NCBI GenBank assembly: GCA_026075535.2 | Contig: AP026550.1 | Span: forward strand, 2,108,001-2,172,000 | DNA length: 64,000 nt | Direction: 5' to 3' | Source of the DNA: Tricholoma matsutake | Taxonomy: Eukaryota > Basidiomycota > Agaricomycetes > Agaricales > Tricholomataceae | Part shown: piece by piece, positions 24,368 through 36,336 of the stretch | How the letters are laid out: every line of letters begins with the position of its first letter | Position numbering within the stretch: the stretch's first letter is position 1 | The notes under the pieces: model-generated | Told to the model about the DNA's origin: nothing | The model's input: only the letters and a program-made list of their open reading frames with translations | Databases searched by the model: none | Position numbers and translations under genes: made by a program

Positions 24368-25353
24368 TTAAGGCGGGTTGGGAGTTGTTCCCCCTTTGGT
24401 CGTAATGAGAGCGGGGTCCGTGGTAGTCTCCGGTTGTTCCTGGAGTCGATATTGACTATCAACTGGAGGCAGCACCATAGTCTTCTTTACTGTGACCCTT
24501 TCTACTCGTTGGAAGAATTGCCATTCCAGGAAACCTCGCTCATTACCAGGTGTGAGCACGACTCGATTGCTAGAGAGGTAGAACTTGATTCCAGCAGCCA
24601 AAGCCTTCTGGAGGTTAATGAATATGAGGATTTCTGATGAACTACTCATGCCTAATGGAACACGTGCATGTGAGATGGACCATCAAGCGATTGAATCAAG
24701 AGACGCACCACTAATGACATCGGCACTCGTTAATCCTTCAGCCAGATGTATATAGTTCCTATCCATCCTTGACAAGCCTTGCTTCTCTGTGGGCAAGCAA
24801 ATTATGCCTCCAAAAAAGACGAAGAATACGAAGAATGGACTCACTAATGGACTCCCATGCACTCATGGTAGTTCCGTGGACAACCATCTTCACCCGATCG
24901 GCATTGTATATTTCTGTAAGGTCCGAGTCAACGGCCTTCCAGCGCAGAACTATCAGGAAAAAGTAAAACATGCAAAGCAAGGCAACGCACAGCGTGTTCT
25001 TGATTCGCACGTACCCACCACATCTCTGTTCGAGATAACGATCCCGGGGCGAGTAGAAGCTTGTACATGAGCTTAAATCTTTTCTTTCTGTCCTCCCTTA
25101 TGACTTTCTGTAGCATGAACGCATCGATACCACGGAGCTGGGGATGGGTGAGCTAATCTCGTACACGCGAACGTCATCCCAGTTTCAACACAAAATAACA
25201 TGGCAAGCTTACGATGTCCTTCATAGCAACATAGCCATCCTTTCGCATTGGTAGCCGTCCGCCTTTGGCGTCATCGCAGAGGAGCAACGAAAGATGTGTA
25301 AAAATCTGGCTCTCAACGTCTCGTTCAAATCTCTCCCGTTTTGACCGTGCCAT
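24368..25353 (-). CDS. TPT1: tRNA 2'-phosphotransferase homologue (Tpt1/KptA family), divergent, 252 aa
   Basis: Five minus-strand exons: 25353-25213, 25137-24987, 24949-24845, 24786-24709, 24651-24368 (759 nt in frame). Tpt1 removes the 2'-phosphate left at tRNA splice junctions by transfer to NAD+. Recognisable blocks are LPMRKDGYVAMKDI, WWVRANQEHAV, MVVHGTTMSAWESI, KKQGLSRMDRNYIHLAEGL, DVISGMSSSSEILIFINL and AGIKFYLSSNRVVLTPGNE. Several family-typical positions differ. The LRHG that normally follows the first helix reads LCDD here, RANQGHS reads RANQEHA, and SSNG reads SSNR. The frame is open across five exons, so it may be a diverged enzyme or one losing activity. The third intron (24950-24986, 37 bp, GTTGCC donor) is the weakest junction. 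An upstream in-frame ATG at 25491 is possible but less family-like. Confidence 0.75.
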
Positions 25354-28300
25354 TTTCCGGTATCGTTCATCGAGAGGAAATATAGAAAGACCTCCATACT
25401 CCCTCATATTATTACTAAGGTGAGAAGTAAGCAACAGCCTGGTATTGCCATCCAGGAGCTGCCGCACACGACGAAGACCAAAGTTGAACATTTCAATTTA
25501 GGTGAATATAAATTTGTCACATTTCATTACATACTTACATAATTTTTATATTCTTACTTGATTTTTTACTTGTTACTTGCTTGATATCCGCCTATGCTAA
25601 CTAGAGCTAAGGACATGCCTCGACGGACCAATATTAAAGGCACATCTTCCACAGATGGCACGTAATTTACTTCCATGGTATTGATCACTTTCCTGCTACT
25701 ACCTTGCTATGAAATGTAAATCTGCATTACAACTACTAACAATTGAATATTGACTAATTGCTGCCCCTCCAACTTCCATCACTCCTATTACACCCATTAA
25801 ATCATCCCCCTATCATCCCCTTCACTTCGCATAACCCACCATTGCCAGTGTGGATATACATAGTGCCCTCTACACCCATCACTGACCTACTCCATCCTTT
25901 ACCCCATTCGCACAACAACAATGTGTGAATCTCGCGCTATTTGGATGTTTATCCATAGCAGGGATATGGAACAAACCACTGGCAGCCCATTTAACCTATC
26001 GATACAAAGGCTGACGTTGTACCGTTTCACTTCGTCTAAGGGCCGAACGGATCCGCGGGACAGTGCCAATCAAACAACCAGTCGCTGATTTGACTCACAC
26101 CTTCTCAAGTGATATGCAGATCCCGCAAATCCTATGTGTTCTTTCTCCTTCACCTTGATGTGTGAAATTGGAACTCGCTAGCTCTCACAAAGCTAGAATT
26201 CCTCCGAAATTCGCTTCTGGTTTTTTTTTCCATCTTCCCATTTACACCTTGATTGCATACGTCACGCCGCCGTACCAATCCATCAGGTGTTTCTCCATGC
26301 AAACATGCAGGATGTTTCGCTTTTCCGTCGGTCCTGACACAGTAACGTCATAGTTCCTACCAGATCTTGAGCTTCCTCAGCTATGCTCGACTTCCTGCTT
26401 ATGTCAAACACGAAGGCCTGGGTTACCAATTACGACTCTGCTGTGCTCTGGCGCTGACATCAGTTGCTTATCCAATTTAGCAACTTATAACATAGGGACC
26501 CACTGCGAGTTTTCAATTTGGATCGCATGACCATTTTTAGCGTTGATTGCTGGACAGCCGCGAAGTTCCAGGATATGTCAACTGTCTACATGTGGGTCAT
26601 GTCTCGTTGTGGATCATCAGGATAGCGTGCCTCCTACTAAGCTTAATACAGCTGCGATGCTATTTTTGTGCACTTGAGGTGTGTGACATGAGGCTTGTAC
26701 ACCTCGGGCAGGACCTTCAGACATATGGCATCCGCAGCGAGAGAAAGAGCTGGGGGAGAACTGATGGTTGATGAGGGCTCTGCGACCAACTACTATCAAG
26801 GCACGTATGGGCAACACTGCCGATAGGAGATCAAAAGACTAGTCACGTCGTCCTTGCTCCAGAAAAGACGACATGCGATACACAGCCTTTTGAAACAAAC
26901 CCCATCGAAGGAGTTGGGCAGTAGAGATTATCATCAAACGATCTAGAAGATCTGTCGGGCGCTTGAAGGACACGAGACGATCTGCCAATATCCTTGAATG
27001 CCGAATAGAAGGTTGTACCACACCACAGGGCTTATCGTCATCATGATATTTTCAGGAAAGGCTTTGATGACAACATAAGTACACCTTGGTGTATTCTCCA
27101 ATTGGTCTTCTTGGCAGCAATAACAAGGCACTGCGCTGATTGCGAAATTTCCCAGTAAATTTCGCCGTGTATGGTTAGTTATCTTAGTAAGTTGGACTGG
27201 CAGGGACTTGATAAGGTTTGGACAGGGTGAAATCTTCCTGGCGAGCTACCAGCAGCCAGGAATTGGAGGACAGTTTCATGCTGACATACCCACTTGCATG
27301 AATATCGGAAAACCAAAGTAGCAAGACGCAGTGTCGATATATATATAATATAAACACTTGGAAGTCATCATAATTATATGAGAGACCGCTTAGAGCTGCA
27401 CTATTCACAAGTACGAGGAGAAGAAGATTTATTTAATAAGGAACGACGAGCGTCCTAACTCGTATGCTATGACCCACAATCAGTGAAACAGCCTTCTTCA
27501 CATCCATACCATTACTAAAACTACGTACTACCCAGAAATCTCTTGTCCAAGTCACATGGAGCAGCAGTTCCGCAGACGGGCTTCTGAGGCGTAGGCTTTC
27601 ATGAGCTGTCACGCTGCAAGACTGCAACAGGATGGGCATTACGGCGGGTTAAGGATGTACGGTGGGGCCACGAGAACGGAGACGCTGACTGTACGTACTT
27701 TATTACACGGCGTTCAAGAAACGCGAGAGTTTCACGCATAAACCGAAAGGCACTCCGTACGTCTTGAAAAAATAAACAGATAAGTCTCTTACATGAGCGG
27801 CTGCGACCAGTTATTCGCGCCCGTCACAATAATGCAAGGCATGCGACTCATCCTCGACCTTCTGGCAACACAGGCTGCAGTAACATGGAAGTGCGACGAG
27901 CTCCCCATAGCGTTGTATCACCGTCTTGCTACTGCAGGAAAATAATGATTAGAACAGTCCATACCAAGAGACAGCCGCAAATAAGGTGTGTGAGGAACAC
28001 GAGAGTTTCACGCATAAACCCAACGGCACCCCGCCCATGTCCTGAAAAAAACCTCTCTCAATAGGTGGCTGCAACCAGTTATTCGCGCCCATGGCCATCA
28101 CAATAATGCAATGCATGCAACTCATCCTCGATCTGCAGGTCACCTGCTGGCAACACAAGCTGCAGTCTCCATGCGACGGGCTCCCCACAGCGTTGTATCA
28201 CCATCTTGCTAGCAGTGCTACTGCAAGAAGATAGTGATTGGAGCGGTGTATACCGAGAGACGGCCGCAAATGATCTCAGATCTTGCAGGCCACGCGCAAA

Positions 28301-29301
28301 TGACCTTTCCTCATTCAGTGTTGTTCCAGACATTCCAGTCACGGTTATGTTTTTTTTTTCCTCGCAAAACCGGCCCTCGTGGGAGGAACGGGTGTCCACT
28401 TCTGTGAACACGGACCTTTTTGAAAGGACTGCAGCTTTCGATCACGGATCGGTATCGAAGGGAATGTGAGATCAGAAGATACGGCTTGTTGCGGGATTGC
28501 ACCCCTGCGAATCATCGCCGGATGATTCTTCTACCTCATTAGAAGTCATTCGCGCATAGGAAGTAGGCGCCGAGCTAATGAGGATTCTCACACAGCAATT
28601 ACGCGCGCCTAAGCGTGTGGCTGACACCAGTCTTCACCACCAGTCTCTGCAAACAAAATAACCAAGGTGGACATTGGATTTAGGCAGCGGAAGTACATGC
28701 ATTGAACGGGCTCAAGCAGGCTCAATCAAGCTTTGAAAACCGGGAGAGGAGAGGTCAACATGATCGAGTGCCGATAACTCGCCCTCTGTGGAAGCTATTC
28801 CTTTTTGGGACTCTTCCTCCACGTTCTTGTTTGTATCATCACAGATGTACAGAGATGTCTTCATGAGTGGGAGAAAGGGCATTGGCCACAAGTTGTACTG
28901 GACCTCGACTGACGTGAATTATGTACTGACGCTAAAAGCTGGCAGTGGCGATATCCCGAAAGTGTCGTTCAAGATGCCAGTGAAGTATAGTTGCGCAGAG
29001 ATAAGTAGCATAGTTCCATTTATCACAGTTATTAGCAACGAACTGTTGAGGTATAGCTATAGGCGACAGGCACAGCTGGCTGAGACGAACTAATTTTCTC
29101 TATATATGACACGTGAGAAAATACCATATGCCAGAAATTGATACTTGAATCATAACGACGACTTGAAACTCCACTGGAAGTTTCTTGGAGGTCTCACCAC
29201 CGTCGGCCACGACGAGCATCACATTCTTTTGACTTGACCACTTTCCTTTTTCTTGAATAATCTAAAATACATCTCTCAGTTGCAGACTCTCGGATTTCAT
29301 C
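25354..29301. other. Long intergenic stretch, no recognised gene
   Basis: Nearly 4 kb hold only short frames on both strands with no motif I know. The longest plausible one is 28788-29093 (+, 101 aa, no recognisable domain). CpG content is normal and no transposon termini are visible. A diverged tandem duplication occupies 27721-28271. The rest may hold UTRs, non-coding RNA or fast-evolving small genes. Confidence 0.4.
27721..28271. repeat. Diverged tandem duplication of about 265-275 bp
   Basis: Unit 1 (about 27721-27984) and unit 2 (about 27998-28271) share GAGAGTTTCACGCATAAACC, CCAGTTATTCGCGCCC, GCGTTGTATCACC and GCCGCAAAT in the same order, with substitutions and small indels. The duplication is in unique, CpG-rich DNA away from transposons. 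Product unknown. Confidence 0.85.
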
Positions 29302-30637
29302 ATGACTCTCAACAAACGTTTCGCTTCTCATCGTATCCTCAAGCGCCAGACCCTCAATGTCCCCAATGGTCCACAATCCAGTAGTAGAGGCTCCACTGGT
29401 GCTTCATCTTCCTCTTCTTCTATTAGCCAGTCTCCAGGTATGATGTCGGTCACCACACAAATCGTCTTGCTCATTTTGTGCTAGGTGGAGGTTCTAGCGC
29501 ACCATCTTCCACTTCAACCCCTCAGCCTAACATACCTTCCTCTACGAGCAGCCCTCCTACTAAGGCTGTGCATACCTCCACGATACAATCCTCTGTCTCA
29601 AGCGTCACACCTTCTACTACCTCTTCTTCTACTTCGTCATCCAGCGATTCCACCTCGTCCTCGACATCTACGAGTTCCACGACTTCGTCAAGCTCGTTAG
29701 GCTCGTCCTCGGTGAAAAAATCTTCGTCGGTCAGTACTTCTATATCTGTCCCGGTAACGATCAGTTCTGTTTATATCATTATTGAACATGATCAACATAA
29801 CATAGGTTTTCGCGACTACGACTGTGCCCACGGTCACTCAACCATCCCTGGGTATGCCTAACCCTTTATCGTCCAATACTACAACTTCCACTGCCGGTCC
29901 CACCGGCATTACCGCTAGTAGTGGAATAAGTACAGGAGCCATCGTTGGAAGCGTTGCCGGAGCTCTTGGAGGTCTTGTCATGCTCGCAATCATTATCGCA
30001 TTTCTCCTGGTATGTCCCATCTATCATCCGCTCCACACTGTTTTCTGTCTAACACGATTGGTCCACCTTCCAGCGTCGCTGGCGCCGCCGCGGCGAGGGC
30101 TCTGACCTGGATTTCAACCCAGATGAGCTTGTATCTCCCACTACGGAACACACAGGCGGATTCGGCGGTGGCCCCACCAATCGCGTAAGCACTTTCGACC
30201 CCTCCCCTCCCAACATGGCACAGCTCCGCGGACACAGTGCCACGCCCTCTATGAATAGCCCTGGCATGGCAGGCCACGGTGCCTACCCATTCATAGCCGG
30301 GGTGGGCAACAACACACTCCATGAGCGGCCAAACTATACGTACGGTACTGCGTACGACCTCGCTGTTAATGACGATTCCATCGCTGGCCCGTACAGCTCG
30401 CAGCCCCAGCTACAATCGGCGTATAACCCTGAGGCGTATGCGTCATATGTGCCTCCCCCTGTGTTGGACAACCATGATGGCAGGCAGCAAGTGTTCCAAC
30501 CGTATCAGGCGCAGTCACAAGCGTACGCGTATGGCGATGCTGGTGCCCCTCCGCCTTTGGTGCCCGGTGCGCATGCTGTACTAGCGAACAGGAGCACGAA
30601 ATCGATGGATAATGAAGAAGCGTATGGCGGGTATTGA
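29302..30637 (+). CDS. Ser/Thr-rich single-pass membrane protein, 382 aa
   Basis: Four exons: 29302-29437, 29485-29729, 29806-30009, 30074-30637 (1,149 nt in frame; GT-AG introns of 47, 76 and 64 bp). Residues 15-150 are a Ser/Thr-rich, glycosylation-prone stalk. A Gly/Ala-rich transmembrane helix follows (about 171-195, GAIVGSVAGALGGLVMLAIIIAFLL). A basic stop-transfer RRWRRR and a ~185-residue Pro/Tyr/Gln-rich cytoplasmic tail complete it. There is no clear N-terminal signal peptide, which is common in basidiomycete proteins of this shape. The architecture resembles Mid2/WSC-type surface sensors, but there is no diagnostic domain. The ATG gives MTLNKRFASHRILKRQ. Confidence 0.8.
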
Positions 30638-31290
30638 GGTTGCGTCTCCCTTTATTCTGCTTTGATGGGTTATATTTCCTTTCTGTTCCAATTCCTGTCC
30701 ATCGTTCGTGAACACTTGGTTTTGTGTATCATGATCACTGCCACGTCTCCCCTTTTTTCTTATCCGTACGTCCTTCCACTTCCTGGCCACTCCTCCGCAT
30801 TCACATTGATACCATGTCGCCGCCGCCACCACCGCCACCATTACTTCATGCACGCATTTCCTCACGACCATGCTTGCCTTCATTTGTTATTTATCTCCCT
30901 TGGACCATGATCGTTTATATCTTTTGTACGTGTAGATGTGTGTGTGGTGTGTTTTACTTTATCCCTTTATTATTCATTATTCCCCCTCCTTTGATTGGAA
31001 TTGGAACGATTATTCGTCACCTGTTCTTTTTTGTCGTGATCTGGTTTAGAATTTTCCTTATGTGAAGGAATGTCATGCTGATTGGCTAGACAATCCTATT
31101 TTAATTCCTTTCGTTGCGAATATTGTGATATAAGAACATTTGATGTCATGAATGCAGATGTGAATTTATGATACATCGTCGTTATTGGTTGGGCTACACT
31201 ATGGATAAATTTGAAAGGTATATTTTTGGAGATGGTCATGGGACCTGAGATGTAATTTGATTGTATCTCTATGTTTGTCTGTATCAACTC
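30638..31290. other. 3' flank of the membrane-protein gene
   Basis: T-rich sequence with no gene. It probably contains the 3' UTR. The CpG-rich gene island ends here, at about 31.3 kb. Confidence 0.5.
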
Positions 31291-31775
31291 TGCTTGCTTA
31301 TAGCGATCCCTGCACCTTTGAAAGTAAAGAAGGCTGCACAAAACATCTGACTTGCTGCTCAGGAGGATCAACTTCATCAGGAAAATCACACATTATTTTT
31401 CTGGCTTTATAAAGCCACTCCAAAGCCAAAAAAGTCACAAAGTTGAAAGTGGTATAGCTTGGGTCCAATTTTAGTAAAGTTAGTTTTGGGTGGGAAAACC
31501 AACTTTCTGACTTTAAATTTGGGCCAAAAAAGTCAAAAAAGGTCAAAAAGTCAAAAATGATGTGTGATTTTCCTGATGTTGCAGAAATTCCTATGCTGTG
31601 GAAGGCAAACATCAATCAAAAAAATTCCATCCCTGCCTGTCTGAGGCTGTCTCAAACTCAATGACAAGTCAACAAGTCTCATGCATGCCTTCTCATCTGG
31701 CTCCTTTGCAGCCAATGTGGGGGTTGGCCAGGGCTCTGCCCTGTCCCCTGTCTTGTTGGCGCTATATTTGGTGCC
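31291..31775 (+). pseudogene. LINE reverse transcriptase fragment with small TIR insertion
   Basis: The plus strand near 31681-31775 encodes FAANVGVGQGSALSPVLLALYL, the conserved GVGQGSALSP block of non-LTR retrotransposon RT. The frame is short and cut on the right by a Gypsy D-LTR. It is interrupted upstream by a small palindromic repeat (31375-31578). Non-functional remnant. Confidence 0.75.
31375..31578. repeat. 204-bp MITE-like inverted repeat
   Basis: The left end CATCAGGAAAATCACACAT is matched by ATGTGTGATTTTCCTGATG on the right. The interior is rich in AAAAAGTC. No convincing TSD was found, so the class is open. Confidence 0.7.
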
Positions 31776-32228
31776 TGTAAGGGGACTAGGGGGGACTCGG
31801 GGGGGGGGGGGGGGGGGGGGGTGCCCTGTGTGTTTCTCCTATTTTTTATGTTCATCCTATATTTTTCCTCACTTCATTTCCTTCTATTCTTCATTTTCTA
31901 TGATTTTTCCTTATTTTATTACTAATTTCCCTTTCTATCATATTTGTGCATGTTGACAGTTTTATATTTGGAGGCGGAGCACCCCTTCTGACATCTACCC
32001 CTTGGTATGATGTCATTCAGTGGCCTTGATCTGCCTATCTCTGCCTTTTCTATTTTTAGATTATTATTTGATTTTTGCAGTCTTCACATATACTGGGCAT
32101 TGGCAAAGGGGTCCTCAGAATTTTCTCTTCAAATTTCCCTTTGCTAGGTGCACCTCCAATCCCTGTAATATGTAGTATAATTTTAACTTCAGATTCCCCT
32201 TTGCTAGAGGCTGAGGTTGCCCTTATAG
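31776..32228 (+). repeat. LTR family D, 5' LTR of the interrupted Gypsy-D element
   Basis: It starts TGTAAGGGGAC and ends CCCTTATA, matching the solo LTR at 12250-12675. It contains a run of 23 G (31799-31821) that is absent from the other D-LTRs. Confidence 0.85.
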
Positions 32229-32512
32229 TAGAAAACTCTCTCTCAAGGCCTGAAATCGCGAACATGCTGCCCAAGATAGGCAGGTACAGAGTGGACAACA
32301 CTTCCCAAAGCTCCACAGACTCCCTACACACTGTTCCCGACAGTCCTGCCTCTAGTGCACTGCCATTTTCACCAAATGTGCCCCCTAGCGACATGGATGC
32401 ATCAGAGCGCCTCAACGTGCTTGCAAGCGATGTTACCGGAATATGTGCACAAATCAATTTGCTTAAATCTATGATTGAAAACTTCATCAGAACCCTTCAG
32501 ACTAGCTCCACA

Positions 32513-32832
32513 TGTTAAATGTATGATTCACCATCTCTCTATTTTACTTCTATCCTACTTCTATTCCATGTCCTATCACTTGTAGTTACACTCATGGGCA
32601 CTTAGAGTAGTTTCCACCTTGTGTTTATCACTGTTTGTTTCACAGTATGTAGACTGCAGAGTCCGGAGTTTTGCACTCTTCAGTTGCTCACTCTGGACTC
32701 CAGGTACTGGACTCCTTATTGTCTCATATAATAACTAGTTGCTCACTCTGGACTCCAGCTGTTCCGTCTATCTGAGTCTCCCTTCACAGTTGCTAGGTTA
32801 AACTGCACTAAAGGCAACCTCAGACTTTAGCA
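32513..32832 (+). repeat. Copia-1 5' LTR
   Basis: 320 bp, TGTTAAATG ... CTTTAGCA. Contains a short internal duplication of GTTGCTCACTCTGGACTCCA. GGTTATGGGCCC follows directly, presumably the primer-binding region, but the tRNA was not identified. Confidence 0.93.
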
Positions 32833-34817
32833 GGTTATGGGCCCTGCACCCTAGCGACTTCAAATCAACTCCAATCACTCTGAAACCACTCTCAGTAAAT
32901 TCCCTGACCTCAATAACCCCCAGCACCTACAATTTCCATTTTGTGTGCCTTGGTTGTTGGTCAACAAGCCCTTGTTGGAGTTATCACACTTTTCCCACCA
33001 AATTCGACATTCCTCATCACCCACTAGTCGGATTGCTTAGTCCTTTTTCTAGGACACTTGGGGACATACCCCCCACCTCCCGTTAACACCGATAGTCGAA
33101 TGCACCCACAGTTCCCACTCAGCGCTCATCGCGAATCTGAAACACCAAATGCTCAAATTACACCCTTTGCTCAAATTGTCTCGCGTGCGCCCAATTCAAA
33201 CGCTATCGTCGAACGGATTTGACAGGCAGATTCGGCACCTTCCCTTCCCTCGAATGTGCCTATGCTTACCCCAATCACGCCCATGCTCGCTTCTCAGCGC
33301 ATCGTTCTGCAAACATGTCCAACTCATCACCTAATTTCCCAAAGCTCAACAATCGCAATTATGCCTCCTGGAAGGATCAGATGGCTGCCTGGGGACGTAA
33401 ACAGGGGTGGTGGAGGGTTGTGACTGGTGATATACAGGAGCCTAGCCCTGGGGATGCAGAGGCACATCGTTTGTGGTTTCAACTAGTGGATAAGGGGGCT
33501 GGGGACATTTATTTGCATATTGAGGATGACCAGAAGCATCACCTGGGTGGGGTTTTTGACGATCCAAAGAAGATGTGGGAGCTGTTGGAGAGAGGGAATC
33601 AATCAAAGAAGCCTGGTACATGCTTCAATACCTATGATGACTTATTCTCTGTTAGGAAACAAGAGAGTGAGGGCCTGGAAGGTCTCATAGCTTGCGTTTC
33701 TGAGAAGGTCCATGCTATCAAGGATCTCTGTCCCTCTGGCTTCACCCTCGATGACCTTGACAATGAACTTCACTCCATGGCTCTCATCCGTGCCCTTCCT
33801 GATGAATATTCCTCATTCGTCTCTTCCCTCATGCTCATCGACAATCTTGATCGCTCTACTATTCATGAAGCATTCAGGAATGAGCAATTAAACTGTGAAC
33901 ATCGTTCTGGGTTCTCCAGTGACTCCACATCTGGTACTGCTCTAGCCACCTCTTCAGTTATCGGTTTACTCTGCAACTTTTGCGGATTTAAAGGTCATAC
34001 CCTACCTTAGTGCAGGAAATTCCTTGCTGCAAAGATGGAGGCACATAAACCCAAGCGGTCTCGCATTGCTAACACCTCTACAACCACATCCTCCACATCA
34101 CCTTCCTCTCCTGAAAGTGCAGCTGTTGCTACTGCCATTTCAGTCGCTGAGTTTGCTAGGAATGCAAGTTATCGTTCCTCTCAACCCACTCCTACTTCAA
34201 CCACAACTTACCTTTGGAATGCAGACACAGGCGCCACATCTCATATGATGCCTCATCGCAACTGGCTTCACGATTATACCCCTTTTTGTGTCCCAATTTG
34301 TCTTGCGGACAATATTATTGTCTATTCTGAAGGTGTAGGAAGTGTGGTGTTTAAACCGATTATTGCAGGAAAAGAATTGAGGGCTGTCGAGTTTACTTGT
34401 GTTTTGCATGTCCCCGATCTCCAGAACAATCTCCTCTCAGTCTTGTATTTACCCCATCAACGTGGTATTGACATTTATATCTCTGCCAATGAACTTGCGA
34501 TGATATTCTTACTTGATGGTGAACACCTTTTCATGGCTCCCATTGATGAGAACAATTCTGCATTTCTTGCTGGGACTACTGAGGTGTTCACCGAGCATGC
34601 TCACCGCTCCGTATCCACTCTTCCTGCAGACCACAATCTCTGGCATCGTCGTTTTTCTCATCATGGCTACGATGTTGTCAATAAGATTGTGAGGGATGAG
34701 CTGGTGACTGGTATGCATATTAATATGCATGCCAAACCAGACCCTATATGTGAACCTTGTTTAGCTGGCAAGATGAACGCACATCCATTCCCCACTTCCT
34801 CTAGTCGTGCTGCCAAT

Positions 34818-36336
34818 TAGTGTTTTAAGGTCCGGTTCGGTCCGGTTTTTCAACCCCAAAATGGGCAACCGGCAACTGCAACCGGTTGCAACCATCACCC
34901 AAATTGGAGCAACCGCAACCGAACCGGGTACAACCGGTCCCAGTCGGTTTGGTTGCCTCCAAAAGACCGGTTAGAACTGGTTTTACCTGCTATTTTCGTC
35001 TCTTAACTAAAATTTGTATCATATTAAATAAAACTAATTAAAAGACACCCCACGAGCAGGTGCTCGCGGCGGTGACAGGTCATTAATAGAATGAATAAAA
35101 ATAAAAGTAAGAAAAACAAAAAAACCGACCCCATCATCTTGCATTTCTGGTGAGAGTGGGGGTCGTTGGTACCATGTCGTTGTCCCCCTGTCCGTTGTTA
35201 TTGTCTCCCCACTGTTCATTTGTCCCCCTTCCCCACTTGTTCGACTTCCCGCTGTTCATTGGCGTTGGGCATTGGCATTGGTGTTCCCTGGCAGTGGCAT
35301 TCCCTGGCAATGGTGTTTGGTGGTGTGGGCGCTCACTGGCGTTGGCATTGGTGTTTGGTGACATTGGTGTTTGGTGGTGTTGGCGTTCGGAGGTGTTGGC
35401 GTTTGGTAGCATTCAGTGGCATTCATTGGCATTCGTTGTCATTGGTGTCCGTCGGCATTTGTTGTTGTCATCATCCTGTGTTCCATCGTCATCAGCACCA
35501 TCATCTCCCCCTACGAGCAGTGGCTCGTAGGCGGGGTGGTGGTGCTGTACAATGTGGCATTGGGTGGGGCGGCAGTGCGGCCACATTGTTGTTGGTGGTG
35601 CCCTTGTCATTGTTGTGTTGTTGTCCAGAAATGGGACCCGTTGCCACCCTGCAAGCAGAGGCTCGCAGCAGCGGCACAGGGCCTGAGAGGGCATGGAGGC
35701 GGGAGGTGGGTAACACGACATAAGACTGTAAAAAAAGAGATCAAATTAGTTAGTATTAATAAAGAAAGATGATACAAAACACACCTGAGGGCCCAAACAA
35801 CACTAGTCATCGTTTGGGCCCTCTACACTCTCACTTCGCGGGTGGGACTTCTGAGGTAGGCGGTGGGTGGTGTGGGTGATGGTTGAAGTGGTGTCGTTGA
35901 TGATTTGTGGCTGTGGGAATCATTAGGCAAAGTGGTGTCACTTTGTTTTTTGTGGCAGCACATGACCAAAAGGTCTGTGCGCAGCCACAGGGTATATAAA
36001 CCCTCACCAAATGTATAGTTTTCCTTCGGGCTTGTCCCATTTTCGTTATATATTGTGTAAATAGTAGATATTAGTAGTAAGTACATTAGTTTATTGTCTT
36101 GTTGTTACTGTAATATCTAGTACATAAGTAATAGTTTGTATACAGTCAGAAGACCAGTTGCAACTGATTGCAACCGGTTTTTGAACGGTTTTTAAGTAAT
36201 TTTGAATTGAGGCAACCGGCAACCCAACTGACCCCCAAAACTGAGCAACCGCAACCAACAGTTCGGTTGCATTCAGTTGGGTTGGGTTTGGTTGCGGTCA
36301 TTTTTTCGGTCCATGCAACCGGACCTTTAAACACTA
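34818..36336 (-). mobile_element. hAT-type element family 1, copy 1 (in Copia-1)
   Basis: The element is 1,519 bp, ends TAGTGTTTTAAGG...CCTTTAAACACTA, TSD CTGCCAAT / CTGCTAAT (34810-34817, 36337-36344; one C-T difference). Subterminal regions carry many AACCGGTT and GCAACCG copies. On the minus strand there is a TATA palindrome (35990-36003), a GGGCCC-flanked block (about 35788-35821) and an intron (35725-35784: GTGTGT donor, TACTAACTAA, TTTTTTTACAG). Hairpin motifs lie at 35047-35074, 35507-35539 and 35646-35672. No transposase. Confidence 0.93.
35990..36003. promoter_or_regulatory. Conserved TATA palindrome in hAT family 1
   Basis: GGGTATATAAACCC preceded by TGCGCAGCC is conserved at the same relative place in the copy at 52609-54097 (53786-53799). 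With a downstream minus-strand intron, this suggests a retained transcription unit. Confidence 0.45.

Noticed and set aside
28788..29093. 101-aa plus-strand frame as a gene
   Set aside because: No recognisable motif or clear splice context and short length. Left as a possibility under the intergenic entry.
35150..35772. Three long overlapping plus frames (up to 185 aa) in a hAT element
   Set aside because: They cover TGGCATTGGCATTGG low-complexity sequence and are open in several frames at once, an artefact of composition.
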